From Levilactobacillus huananensis (lineage in GTDB: Bacteria > Bacillota > Bacilli > Lactobacillales > Lactobacillaceae), in NCBI RefSeq assembly GCF_003946145.1, contig NZ_RHOC01000013.1, positions 1-51,137 of the forward strand: a stretch of DNA of 51,137 bases, in the 5' to 3' direction. Shown in pieces: positions 8,910-17,551 of this stretch; positions within the stretch are counted from its first letter, which is position 1; the number at the start of each line of letters is the position of its first letter. Made by a program: the position numbers and the translations under genes. The notes under the pieces are model-generated. The model worked only from the letters and a program-made list of their open reading frames with translations, was not told the origin of the DNA and did no database searches.

Positions 8910-10640
8910 CTAAATTGATGCCACGTATTTTTTCACAGCCGCTTCAAAAGTAGCCAACTTCTGGTGGGCAGCCTCATCAGTCTTGGCGTTGGTTCCCACA
9001 TAGAATTTCACCTTAGGTTCAGTCCCAGAAGGCCGGATACAAATCCAAGTCCCATCGGTCAACCAATACTTCAGAACATTAGCTTGTGGCAACTCAATAA
9101 CGCTCGTCTCACCCGTGGCTGACGTCTTGACACCGGTTGAAAAGTCCTCGGTCTCCGTAATGGCGACATTGGCAAAGTCATGAGGGGCATTTTCTCTAAA
9201 TTCGGTCATGAGATGAGCCATTTCTTGGGCACCGTTGACGCCAGGAAATTCCTGAGCAATCGTCTTTTCAGCATAGTAACCATAAGTTGCATAGAGCTCT
9301 TCAATGCCATCGTACAACGTCATGCCACGTTGCTTGTAGTCGGCTGCAACTTCGGCCAACAAGACTGTCGACTGAATGGCATCCTTGTCCCGGACAAATG
9401 GTTTGATCAAATAGCCGTAACTCTCTTCGAAACCAAAGAGGAAGGTATGGTCGTGTTGTGTTTCGTACTGATGGATCTGTTCGGCAATAAACTTAAACCC
9501 GGTCAGAACGTTCTTCATTTCAATGCCATAGGCCGTTGCAATCTTGGTTGCCAGTTCCGTCGACACGATGGACTTCACAACGCGACCATCTGTTGGCAAC
9601 TGACCGGCTTCCTTGCGGGCTTTCAAAATGTAGGCCAACAAGATCGAGGCAATCTGATTTCCAGTCAAAAGTTGGTACTCTCCACTCGGTTGACGAACAG
9701 CAGCACCTAGACGATCGGCATCGGGATCGGTGGCAACTAAGAGGTCAGCCCCCTCCTTCTTTCCCAAAGCAATTGCCATATCAAAAGCTTGCGCAAATTC
9801 TGGATTGGGGAATGGAACCGTTGGAAATTCAGGATCGGCAATGGCCTGTTCTGGCACCATCGTAAAGTTTTCAAAACCAGCTGCCCGTAACGCGCGTTCG
9901 CCAATGACCTTTCCCGTTCCATGTAGTGGCGTATAAATCAGCTTCATCGTCTTCCCAACTTTTTGAATCAGGTCGTCATTGATCGTGACGCTGGCCACAT
10001 TGGCGAGATAAGATTGGTCGACATCCTCACCAATAATCCGGAGCAACTTCCGCTGTCTTAGGTCTCGTTCATCGGCCACAGGAATGGTGAAGATGTCAGT
10101 GGCGGAGCGAACAAATTCGGTAATCTTATCCGAATCAACCGGTGGCATCTGGCCACCATCTGGTCCATAAATCTTGAAGCCGTTGTATTGCTTCGGATTA
10201 TGACTGGCCGTAATCATGATTCCCATTGCCGTCTGTAAATGCCGCACAGCAAAAGACAGTTCCGGTGTTGGCCGCATGTCATCAAAGACAAAGCTAGGAA
10301 TCTGGTGAGCTCCCAGGACATGAGCGGCCTCATGAGCGAACTCACTGGAGTGGTACCGGGAGTCAAAGCTAATGGCAACCCCGCGTTGTTTCGTCGCTTC
10401 ATCCAGCGTATCGAGATAGCGTGCAACCCCTTCGGTCGCCTGCCGAACCGTGTAGACGTTCATTTGACCGATACCAGGTCCCATGACACCACGCATCCCG
10501 GCAGTACCAAAGCTCATGGGACCGCTAAAAGCGACCTCTAAAGCTTCGTCATTCCCAGCCATGGCCATTAATTCGTCATGGATATAAGGAATCATTGTGG
10601 GTTGTTCTTGCCAATCTTGATAATTCGTTTGCCAACTCAT
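8910..10640 (-). CDS. pgm: Phosphoglucomutase / phosphomannomutase (alpha-PGM family)
   Basis: A 576-residue protein, the usual length for the PgcA/alpha-PGM type of Firmicutes. It carries the phosphoserine loop TASHNPKQYNG, the metal loop DPDADR, the sugar-specificity loop GFEESYGYL and the phosphate-binding RPSGTEPKVKFY near the C-terminus. It converts glucose-6-P to glucose-1-P for UDP-glucose synthesis, which fits its neighbour galE. The start is backed by AAGGAGAG. Upstream on the same strand lie a TATAAT-like box very close to the ribosome site and a large inverted-repeat element (10678-10780). Confidence 0.95.
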   Translation of the reverse strand: MSWQTNYQDWQEQPTMIPYIHDELMAMAGNDEALEVAFSGPMSFGTAGMRGVMGPGIGQMNVYTVRQATEGVARYLDTLDEATKQRGVAISFDSRYHSSEFAHEAAHVLGAHQIPSFVFDDMRPTPELSFAVRHLQTAMGIMITASHNPKQYNGFKIYGPDGGQMPPVDSDKITEFVRSATDIFTIPVADERDLRQRKLLRIIGEDVDQSYLANVASVTINDDLIQKVGKTMKLIYTPLHGTGKVIGERALRAAGFENFTMVPEQAIADPEFPTVPFPNPEFAQAFDMAIALGKKEGADLLVATDPDADRLGAAVRQPSGEYQLLTGNQIASILLAYILKARKEAGQLPTDGRVVKSIVSTELATKIATAYGIEMKNVLTGFKFIAEQIHQYETQHDHTFLFGFEESYGYLIKPFVRDKDAIQSTVLLAEVAADYKQRGMTLYDGIEELYATYGYYAEKTIAQEFPGVNGAQEMAHLMTEFRENAPHDFANVAITETEDFSTGVKTSATGETSVIELPQANVLKYWLTDGTWICIRPSGTEPKVKFYVGTNAKTDEAAHQKLATFEAAVKKYVASI

Positions 10641-10677
10641 GAGTATCTCTCCTTAATAATTATACTTTCTAACGACT

Positions 10678-10780
10678 AACGCCATAGGTTTATTGGATGC
10701 CTCGGACCGGTAACACCACTCGTAGCGTGGTCTCTGCTTTGGTCCAACCTATTGACGCTTCCCCTGTTAATCTTGGCGTT
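10678..10780. repeat. Nested inverted-repeat element upstream of pgm
   Basis: Four nested pairings lie in one 103-base stretch: AACGCC (10678) with GGCGTT (10780), CATAGGTT with AACCTATTG, GGACC (10704-10708) with GGTCC (10741-10745), and ACCAC (10715-10719) with GTGGT (10727-10731). No T tract follows on either strand. It could be a structured 5' leader of pgm, a small RNA, or an extragenic palindrome. Confidence 0.45.
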
Positions 10781-10782
10781 CA

Positions 10783-10899
10783 CTAAAATGATACCCCGTT
10801 TGTGCTTTCTAAACCAGTGTAGCTCATACATTTTTCCTTATACAACGGCTTCATTTCGGGTTCCTCTTCTACATTAACCGTGATATAATCCGCTTTCAT
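10783..10899 (-). CDS. Candidate 38-aa peptide upstream of pgm
   Basis: The frame starts with ATG at 10899 behind AAGG and reads MKADYITVNVEEEPEMKPLY...NGVSF, ending two bases from the inverted-repeat element. An internal ATG also has a GAGGAA site. No family is recognised. It may be chance; it is listed because the frame, ribosome site and adjacent structure line up. Confidence 0.25.
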   Translation of the reverse strand: MKADYITVNVEEEPEMKPLYKEKCMSYTGLESTNGVSF

Positions 10900-10968
10900 T
10901 GTACCTTATTTTAAAACCCTAGATTATTTTATTTTTACTAAAATAGCCTGGTCTGCGATCGTCGGCCC

Positions 10969-11014
10969 TAAAAAAAGTATCGTTCAGTCCCCAAAAATGA
11001 GACTCAAACGACAC
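10969..11014 (-). terminator. Rho-independent terminator of the PEPCK-like gene
   Basis: On the minus strand GTGTCGTTTGAGTC pairs with GACTGAACGATAC (a few mismatches), followed by TTTTTTTAG. Confidence 0.8.
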
Positions 11015-11078
11015 TTCATCATCAAAATAGGTCATTAAATTGTTTTGACTGCTAGGGAAAAATGAGATTCCCTGACGT

Positions 11079-12797
11079 TTAAATAGCCAATAAAACTGCC
11101 AAGAGTTCTCGGGCCGACTCGTTCAATTTATCTTGTGACTTATCGTTGCCCAGGTGCGTGTAGATCTCACCCACGTAAACGCCATCGGCAAATAAACGAT
11201 CGAAGACGGCATCAATGATTGGTTGAGTGGCGGCCTGTTCTTGAACAGGGCCAAAGGGATTGGCGAAGAATGTCGTGCTCATTCCCACTTCATCGGTCGT
11301 CCCTAACGCCTTACGCTTGCCGGCCACAAAGGTTGCCTTAGCCGTTTGCTGGTCGTCGAAACGATGAATACCCACAGCATCGTCGTAGTTATTGGCGTAA
11401 ACCCACATGTCAATATGATGGTGTGCCACGACACGTGGCCAAGTATTGGCTGGGATGATAACCCGAGCATTCTTCTGTTCGGGATTCATGTAAATCCCTC
11501 GGTCCATGTTATTGAAGGCAACCTCGCTGCTGAGGTCATCCAAACGGACAAATGCCCCGGTCTCAGTTCCCTGCGCGTAGAGATCCTGCCCATTTAACGT
11601 GAAACTCCCCATGTCATCGAAGATGGTCTCCATGCTGACGATCTGATCGTCAGCCACTTCTTGGAGTGCCTCGATGGACTCGGACTTACCAGCACCGGAG
11701 TCTCCGAAGAAGACCACCGTCTTGGTCTGCCCATTAGCGAAGGTAATCTTCATCATAGATCCATGGATTGGCAGGCGCTTCTGCGCAATCATATGCAAGT
11801 TGTGTAACGTTAAGCACATCTTTTTCATGTATCCAAAATAGGTCGTTTGATCGTTATAAGGCACTTGACCAACATAAATATCGTTAGTCGAATCATAAAA
11901 GTAATGTCCATTTTCAGGATCAGTATCACTCGCTACACCTGGCGTTCCAAATAACAGAACCAGGTCTGGTTTATGGGCGGCAACCTCGGTACTGTCCGCT
12001 AACTGAAAGAGGTTCGCCAATGCCAGGCCGGAAGCCAAATAGTCGCGGTGAAAATACAGATAGGCCAGACTCTCTCCAATCTTTGCTGGGTAACAGAACC
12101 AGTCGTCCTCGGTTCCGGTAAAGTTCACCAACGGATTGACCTTAGTAGCGGTAAAAGTCCCTTTTCGCTTATTACTCTTGGTATGTAACATCATTGGTGG
12201 CCGCAACATCAAGCGACTGATGAACCGAATATCCTTCAGGACCTCATAACCATGAGGCATGGTCCATGCTAATCGTCGTAACAACACGCAGGCACTCGAC
12301 CCAGCACTCACTTGACGATAAACATGGTTAGGATGACCTTGCAGTTTTTCTTCAATCGTCCGGTATAATCGAATAACCAGATCATTAAACCGCTGGTCAA
12401 TTGTCATAAATTCACTGGTGACCACGTCATTACGCGTGACAGTCATCGTTGCCACGCGTAGATATGTCCGGTAGTACGAGTAGAGATCTTCAATGCTGGC
12501 CAGAATTTCGGCTGGCTTGAAGCGATCAAATGCGTCCACCCGGTCAGTCAGAACGGCCTTGATCGTCGCAAGATACACGTCTGGCGTAACCAAATCGAAG
12601 GTTGTTTGGGGATCCGCAGCATCCGGCGTCCGATCGCGTTGTTCCTCTAAGAACAACTTTACGAAGCCAGCCAATTCGGGACTATTCACCAGGTCGAAAA
12701 TACTGGTAACGAAGTGTTCATTATAATTCAATACAGCCACATTGCGGTCCGGGTTCGCATAAAATGACGGTAAGTTCAATGATTCGGGTGTTTGCAT
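11079..12797 (-). CDS. Phosphoenolpyruvate carboxykinase-like P-loop protein
   Basis: The start at 12797 follows AAAGGAG; the ATG at 12833 has no ribosome site. The 572-residue protein has a Walker A-like loop GDSGAGKSES (365-374) and an acidic metal motif ETIFDDMGS (390-398), the arrangement seen in PEP carboxykinases and HPr kinases. Proteins of this type in lactobacilli are usually annotated PEPCK (ATP). However, I do not see the classical GRSPKDK motif or GLSGTGKTT loop, and the N-terminal 350 residues are unlike the canonical enzyme. It may be a divergent kinase or carboxykinase. It is a single-gene unit, divergent from aroE. Confidence 0.6.
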   Translation of the reverse strand: MQTPESLNLPSFYANPDRNVAVLNYNEHFVTSIFDLVNSPELAGFVKLFLEEQRDRTPDAADPQTTFDLVTPDVYLATIKAVLTDRVDAFDRFKPAEILASIEDLYSYYRTYLRVATMTVTRNDVVTSEFMTIDQRFNDLVIRLYRTIEEKLQGHPNHVYRQVSAGSSACVLLRRLAWTMPHGYEVLKDIRFISRLMLRPPMMLHTKSNKRKGTFTATKVNPLVNFTGTEDDWFCYPAKIGESLAYLYFHRDYLASGLALANLFQLADSTEVAAHKPDLVLLFGTPGVASDTDPENGHYFYDSTNDIYVGQVPYNDQTTYFGYMKKMCLTLHNLHMIAQKRLPIHGSMMKITFANGQTKTVVFFGDSGAGKSESIEALQEVADDQIVSMETIFDDMGSFTLNGQDLYAQGTETGAFVRLDDLSSEVAFNNMDRGIYMNPEQKNARVIIPANTWPRVVAHHHIDMWVYANNYDDAVGIHRFDDQQTAKATFVAGKRKALGTTDEVGMSTTFFANPFGPVQEQAATQPIIDAVFDRLFADGVYVGEIYTHLGNDKSQDKLNESARELLAVLLAI

Positions 12798-12945
12798 AAG
12801 CTTTCTCCTTTCAAGACTCTCCTTAATCGTCATTTTAGCCTACTTTACCAGTCGAGGGAAGTGACTTCTTGCAACTTTGGTGGCAATCCAGTCGCCTGAG
12901 GCTTACGATAAAGATGGAACTTGTTTCGAAAGGAAGTCTTTTGTC

Positions 12946-13821
12946 GTGAAAATTGATGGACATACAGCCTTAGTGGGCCTCATCGCTCACCCGGCCGGTC
13001 ACTCACAATCTCCGACCATGCACAATCTTGCTTTTGAGGCGGACCACATTAACGCCCGCTTTCTAGCCTTTGATGTCGCCCCTGAACACCTCGAGTCTGC
13101 CATCGATGCCATTCGCGCTTTCAACATGTTAGGTGCCAGCGTTTCAATGCCCTTCAAGCAGGCTGTGATTCCCCTGCTCGATGACCTTGACCCCGCGGCC
13201 AAAATGATCGGCGCCGTGAATACCATCGTCAATCACGACGGTCACCTCACCGGCTATACAACCGATGGTATCGGCTTCGTCAACGCCTTGAAAGATGAAG
13301 GCGTCTCACTCAAGAACCAGACCATGACCCTCGCCGGAGTTGGTGGTGCGGGCACACCCATCGCGATCCAAGCCGCACTAGCCGGTCTAAAGACTCTTAA
13401 TATCTTTAATATTAATGACAGTGCCGTGGCGAACGCCAAGCGGATCGTCACCGAAATCAATGAGCAAACCGACTGTCACGCGACATTCACCCTATTAGAA
13501 CACCAGGATCGGTTTCAAGATGCCCTCACACAGAGCAATCTGTACGTCGATGCAACTGGCCTGGGGATGGGCAAACTCGCAGACCAGTCCCTCGTGACAG
13601 ATCCCACTTGGTTTCACACCAAAATGACGGTCTTCGATACCGTCTACGCGCCGAGTGAAACCAAACTCATGCGAGTCGCCAAACAGGCCAACGTGGCTCA
13701 CATCTTAAATGGACAAGGCATGTTACTGAATCAGGGAGCCGCAGCATTTAAGCTGTGGACCGGCCAAAAGATGCCCGTTGAGCACGTACGAAAACACTTA
13801 TTTAAGGAGGATCATGAATGA
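12946..13821 (+). CDS. aroE: Shikimate/quinate dehydrogenase (AroE family)
   Basis: A GTG start at 12946 behind AAAGGAAG gives 291 residues, the normal AroE size. Family motifs: HSQSPTMHN (substrate binding), SMPFKQ (catalytic Lys), GAVNTI and YTTDGIGF (Asn and Asp of the active site), and dinucleotide loop AGVGGAGTP. After the second beta strand the sequence is NINDSA instead of the NADP-type NRT, so NAD use and a catabolic quinate/shikimate role (YdiB-like) are plausible. It overlaps the following SDR gene by four bases and is not in an aromatic biosynthesis cluster. Confidence 0.88.
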   Translation: MKIDGHTALVGLIAHPAGHSQSPTMHNLAFEADHINARFLAFDVAPEHLESAIDAIRAFNMLGASVSMPFKQAVIPLLDDLDPAAKMIGAVNTIVNHDGHLTGYTTDGIGFVNALKDEGVSLKNQTMTLAGVGGAGTPIAIQAALAGLKTLNIFNINDSAVANAKRIVTEINEQTDCHATFTLLEHQDRFQDALTQSNLYVDATGLGMGKLADQSLVTDPTWFHTKMTVFDTVYAPSETKLMRVAKQANVAHILNGQGMLLNQGAAAFKLWTGQKMPVEHVRKHLFKEDHE

Positions 13822-14639
13822 CAACAGAATGGTTAGGATTACGCGATAAAGTTTGTGTCGTTACGGGTGCGGTCGGCGGCATGGGCACCAAGATCTGTGC
13901 CGCTCTTGCCGAGCAAGGGGCCAAAGTCGTCGTGTTGGACCGTGAAGATGGCCCTACCACGACATTCGCTCAACAATTGACCCATGACTATGACGTTCAA
14001 ACCTTGGCCGTCAGCTGTGATGTCACCAATGAGTCCAGCGTTAAGTCAGCCGTCGCCCAGGTTCAATCAACCTTTAATTGCGTTGATGTGGTGATCAACA
14101 CCGCCGGCATTTTGAAGTTCGATCCCCTTGAGGATCTGGACTATGCCACCTGGAAACAGGTCTTGGATGTCAATTTAAATGGCTACTACCTTATCACCCA
14201 CGAATTTGGAAAAAACATGATCGCCCAGAAGCATGGGACCTTCGTTCATATCTCAACGGTAGCCAGCGACATTCCCGAAACCTACAGTGGTGCGTACAGC
14301 ACCAGCAAGGCCGGGGTCAACATGCTGTCAAAACAGGTCGCAGCTGAATGGGGGATGTTCGGTATTCGGAGTAACGTTCTTGAACCTTGTTTGGTCAAGA
14401 CACCGATGTCCGCAGCCTTTTACGCAGACCCTGAAGTCGAAGACGGTCGGAAGAAATTGACCGCCAGCAAGCGGATTGGGACAACCGATGATATTGCCAA
14501 TGCCATTCTATTCCTAGCTAGTGACCGGTCAAGTTACGTCAATGCCACCAGCCTCGCCATCGACGGCGGCTTCAGCGTTATGATGCAAAACCAGATCCCT
14601 AAACCAGGCGGCCGTCGTGGCTTCGCCGAAACTCACTAA
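13818..14639 (+). CDS. SDR-family oxidoreductase
   Basis: A classical 273-residue short-chain dehydrogenase: cofactor loop TGAVGGMG (16-23), structural NTAG (94-97), catalytic S146, Y160 and K164 (YSTSK). D41 after the second strand (VVLDRED) favours NAD(H). It is translationally coupled to aroE (ATGA overlap), so the substrate is probably related to the product of that dehydrogenase, such as a hydroxy/keto cyclic acid. The exact substrate is unknown. Confidence 0.9.
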   Translation: MTTEWLGLRDKVCVVTGAVGGMGTKICAALAEQGAKVVVLDREDGPTTTFAQQLTHDYDVQTLAVSCDVTNESSVKSAVAQVQSTFNCVDVVINTAGILKFDPLEDLDYATWKQVLDVNLNGYYLITHEFGKNMIAQKHGTFVHISTVASDIPETYSGAYSTSKAGVNMLSKQVAAEWGMFGIRSNVLEPCLVKTPMSAAFYADPEVEDGRKKLTASKRIGTTDDIANAILFLASDRSSYVNATSLAIDGGFSVMMQNQIPKPGGRRGFAETH

Positions 14640-14661
14640 TCTCTTTTAGGAGGAACACCTT

Positions 14662-15102
14662 ATGACAATTGATGAATTCTGGCAGGATTTCAAGTCCCGC
14701 CACCCAGAAGTCACAACTGACCACTATGATGCCTACCCTTTTGGCTATACTGAAGCGACTGAACTCGCTCATCTTGTGGCAATTGGCCAAAAAACAGCCA
14801 CAACATCCGCTCTAGGTCTCTATGAACCAGATGAAGCGCGACCCTTCGTGGGCGAATATAACATTATTCTAGATGGCCATGATCACCCAGTCTGTGTCAC
14901 ACAAACTAAAGTGGTCGAGACAATGCCTTTCGACCAGGTCACAGCCGAACACGCTTATCATGAGGGTGAAGGTGATCGGACACTAGCCTATTGGCGTCGT
15001 GTTCACCGTGAAGTTTTTACCCAAGAGTACCAAAACGAATCCGATGTCCCATTTAGCGACCAGATTCCCTGCCTCTGCGAAGTCTTTGAACGCGTCGATT
15101 AG
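14662..15102 (+). CDS. ASCH domain protein
   Basis: A 146-residue single ASCH domain: IDEFWQDFKSRHP, a Lys/Thr-containing loop GQKTATTSALGLYE, and the GEGDRTLAYWRRVHREVF segment typical of the family. ASCH proteins have a PUA-like beta barrel and are thought to bind or act on RNA or modified nucleosides; some hydrolyse N4-acetylcytidine. It is the last gene of the aroE-SDR operon (22-base gap, AGGAGG site), an unexpected partner for two dehydrogenases. Confidence 0.85.
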   Translation: MTIDEFWQDFKSRHPEVTTDHYDAYPFGYTEATELAHLVAIGQKTATTSALGLYEPDEARPFVGEYNIILDGHDHPVCVTQTKVVETMPFDQVTAEHAYHEGEGDRTLAYWRRVHREVFTQEYQNESDVPFSDQIPCLCEVFERVD

Positions 15103-15226
15103 GTGACTTGACCTAGTCAAAAATGAGTGTCAGTGGCCAAGACAGGCTCGTGACTTATCTGATACCGGACACGCTAACCTCTTTCAATTTTAAGGCGACC
15201 TTTACTAAACAAATCAACTTTTTCTT

Positions 15227-15291
15227 GAGACAGTATCACAAAAAAGTGCCCCTTCTGAAGTGAAAAATCCACTCAGAGGGGGCACTGTCTC
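15227..15291. terminator. Bidirectional terminator between convergent genes
   Basis: An inner stem (AGTGCCCC at 15245 with GGGGCACT ending 15286, extended by TCTGA/TCAGA) is framed by GAGACAGT (15227-15234) and ACTGTCTC (15284-15291). On the minus strand the inner stem is followed by TTTTTT, a strong end for the MFS gene; on the plus strand CAATTGTTTTT follows. Confidence 0.85.
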
Positions 15292-15314
15292 AATTGTTTT
15301 TCGAAAATTTCAAA

Positions 15315-16721
15315 TTATTTAGCCGAAGCTCGACCATCACGCAACATGACCGCGAAGATCCAACCAACAATAGCAACCCCCAGGAAGGTCAGGAACACAG
15401 CCCGATATCCGGCGAGAGTCGCCGTGGCACTGCCCACCTTGGCATGATTGCTGGTAACCATCGCTAGAACCAACGTGGCAACGGCAACCCCAGTCGACCC
15501 TAAAATTTGCCGTACCGTGGTAATCACGGCTGTCCCATGGGAGATCAGGTTATCTGGTAACGAGTTCGCTCCCAAGGTGACCGCGGGCATCATGACAAAG
15601 GCGTTACCGCCTTCAATTAAGGCCGCCGTCAGCACCATCGCCAGCAATGACTGGCGACCACCGACTAGGCTCAACCAAAGCCAACCGATGACAATCATAC
15701 TCATTCCTGTTAACATCGTGGCTTTAAAGCCGATCCGATCGGCCAACTTCCCCGTCAATGGGTTCAGTAAGCTCAGGACGATAGCCCCTGGTACCAGCGC
15801 CATCCCCGAGGCAAATGGTGACAACCCCAATACCTCTTGATAATACAGAGGAAAGATAATCGTCACCACGATCAAGGCAATATAGGAGGCCCCCGTTAAT
15901 AGGACAGCTAAGTCAAAATTAAACGTCTTGAGCACCCGCAAATCCAGAAGTGGTGTCTCGACGTGAAATTGACGCCAAACGAAGAACGTCACTGCCAAGA
16001 CACTGGCGATCAACAACCCCAACATGAGTCCCCAGTTAGCGTTGACCTTGCCAATTTGATTGACAACATAGAGAATGCCAATGAACCCAATACTACTCAA
16101 CACGGACCAGTAATCCAAATGCGACGTGGCCTGTGGCATAACGTCTTTGATCGTTTTGAGGGCGATCACGAAGACCACGGTGATAACGACCATGAAGACC
16201 ACGAAGAGCCCTTGCCAGGTGGTGTAACGCAACACAATTCCTGAAATTATCGGACCCACGGCTAATGCCGATCCCATGACGAGTCCGGCCATCCCCATCA
16301 CCGCGCCACGCTGGTCTTCCGGTGTAATGCGCAACATGACCGTTTGATACGAGGGAAACATGATTCCCACAGCCATGGCTTCCATCACCCGGCCAAGCAT
16401 CATTAGGCCAAAGCTGGGCGCCAGATAGATAATAAAGGTCCCAATATCGAATAAAGCCAAAACACTCACAAACATGACCGGAAAACGAACGTTATTGAGC
16501 ATCCACGGACTGATCGGCATCATAACCACCATCACCAGCATGAATCCCGTCGTTAGCCACTGAATCGTTGATGCTGGTACGTTAAAGTACCGCATCAATG
16601 TCGGATAGGCCGTCGATAAGGACGATTGGCTAATCGACATGGTAAAGGTCCCGGCTAGCAACGTCCAAATGAATGCTAGGTGATTATATGGCTTTCCCTG
16701 TAAATCAACTGACTTCTCCAT
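15315..16721 (-). CDS. MFS drug efflux transporter, DHA2 (EmrB/QacA) type
   Basis: A 468-residue protein with about 14 membrane segments. Motif C of drug/proton antiporters is visible (GSALAVGPIISGIVL, near residue 150), and motif A-like LTGKLADRIGFKATM follows the central loop. Such pumps export hydrophobic drugs or dyes by proton antiport. The start is behind GGGAGTGAG. No local regulator lies next to it; the divergent intergenic region contains an imperfect palindrome AGTTACTTATGAAGTAAACT at 16831-16850. Confidence 0.9.
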   Translation of the reverse strand: MEKSVDLQGKPYNHLAFIWTLLAGTFTMSISQSSLSTAYPTLMRYFNVPASTIQWLTTGFMLVMVVMMPISPWMLNNVRFPVMFVSVLALFDIGTFIIYLAPSFGLMMLGRVMEAMAVGIMFPSYQTVMLRITPEDQRGAVMGMAGLVMGSALAVGPIISGIVLRYTTWQGLFVVFMVVITVVFVIALKTIKDVMPQATSHLDYWSVLSSIGFIGILYVVNQIGKVNANWGLMLGLLIASVLAVTFFVWRQFHVETPLLDLRVLKTFNFDLAVLLTGASYIALIVVTIIFPLYYQEVLGLSPFASGMALVPGAIVLSLLNPLTGKLADRIGFKATMLTGMSMIVIGWLWLSLVGGRQSLLAMVLTAALIEGGNAFVMMPAVTLGANSLPDNLISHGTAVITTVRQILGSTGVAVATLVLAMVTSNHAKVGSATATLAGYRAVFLTFLGVAIVGWIFAVMLRDGRASAK

Positions 16722-16832
16722 TCACTCACTCCCACTTCTCCACTTTAGAAACATTATCAACTGATATCCATCGTAGTCCTTTTCTCATTCTCTGTAAACC
16801 AACGCGTCCTATGGTCGGTCTACGCAATCAAG

Positions 16833-16860
16833 TTACTTATGAAGTAAACTTTGGTACAAT
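16833..16860 (+). promoter_or_regulatory. Promoter of the 58-aa gene
   Basis: TTACTT (16833-16838) and TACAAT (16855-16860) are 16 bases apart. An imperfect palindrome (16831-16850) covers the -35 and spacer and could bind a regulator serving both this gene and the divergent MFS pump. Confidence 0.5.
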
Positions 16861-16923
16861 GAATGTAATTGGTGTTTGCAAACCTGCGAGCACAACCATG
16901 ATACGATAAAGAGAGGGTAAAGT

Positions 16924-17100
16924 ATGGACTTAGTAGCCTATTTACATGACGAAATTAATTTTTTAACCGAACAAATGAATCGCGCTAAAGACGAAAAAGA
17001 CAACGCCATGAACTTTCTTTGTGACGCTCGGATAACTGAAGCTAAGCGAATACTGACCCAAATTGATAACGGGACAATTGACCGGTTAACCGCCGAATAA
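16924..17100 (+). CDS. Small hypothetical protein (58 aa)
   Basis: Reads MDLVAYLHDEINFLTEQMNRAKDEKDNAMNFL...DRLTAE. It follows an AGAGGG ribosome site and a plausible promoter. The charged heptad-like pattern suggests a short helical hairpin or coiled coil. No family recognised. It is followed by hairpins and then by another small gene. Confidence 0.6.
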   Translation: MDLVAYLHDEINFLTEQMNRAKDEKDNAMNFLCDARITEAKRILTQIDNGTIDRLTAE

Positions 17101-17128
17101 CGACGACTGCCATCAGAGAGCACCTCAC

Positions 17129-17162
17129 AAACGAGTTTGGGACAGTCGTCTCAAGCTCGTTT
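17129..17162 (+). terminator. Long hairpin between two small genes
   Basis: A 15-bp stem (17129-17143 with 17148-17162) with a four-base loop; two positions are G-U in the plus-strand RNA and would be mismatches on the other strand, which points to a plus-strand RNA structure. A competing pairing exists (GACGACTG 17102-17109 with CAGTCGTC 17143-17150). The T tract is only GTTT. Confidence 0.5.
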
Positions 17163-17197
17163 CTGCCGTCAGCCGATTTGAAAGGATCTGCTCGTGG

Positions 17198-17359
17198 ATG
17201 AAGACGATCATCAATGAATTGATATTTTTAAGTCTCTTCAGCCTACTGACCTGGTTGGTCTACTGCTTGGTGACGGACTTCCGGGTCACCCTACACGGCC
17301 TCTTAGACCTAGTCGCAGCCCGTTTGATTAAAACCCACTTCTTTGATAAGCAAAAGTAA
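17198..17359 (+). CDS. Small membrane protein (53 aa)
   Basis: Starts at ATG 17198 behind AAAGGA: MKTIINELIFLSLFSLLTWLVYCLVTD, one clear membrane segment, then a short amphipathic part and a basic tail (KTHFFDKQK). Family not recognised. It lies between the 58-aa gene and map. Confidence 0.55.
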   Translation: MKTIINELIFLSLFSLLTWLVYCLVTDFRVTLHGLLDLVAARLIKTHFFDKQK

Positions 17360-17508
17360 CAGCTGGCCTAAAGCTTCCCAGCAGCGATTGCATCAAAGAC
17401 TTGGTTCGCCTAAATAACAAATTAGGTGTAAATTAGTATTGTATGAAAATGTCTGGTTCCAGGTCGCTAACTGACACTTACGGACTTATTCGCACGTCAG
17501 CGGCTACT

Positions 17509-17525
17509 TGATTTCAGCGAAATCA
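17509..17525 (+). promoter_or_regulatory. Palindrome just upstream of map
   Basis: TGATTTC-AGC-GAAATCA is a perfect 7-bp-arm inverted repeat 14 bases before the ribosome site of map. It may be a short RNA stem or operator. Confidence 0.3.
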
Positions 17526-17551
17526 GACGAAATTTTTGAGGAGGTAACACG

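Noticed and set aside
9180-9710. Long plus-strand frame opposite pgm (176 aa)
   Set aside because: It lies fully inside a clear pgm gene on the other strand, has no ribosome site and an arbitrary composition.
10678-10780. T-box riboswitch upstream of pgm
   Set aside because: It has folded stems and a GTGG-ACC-like stretch, but no T-box core sequence, no specifier stem and no terminator.
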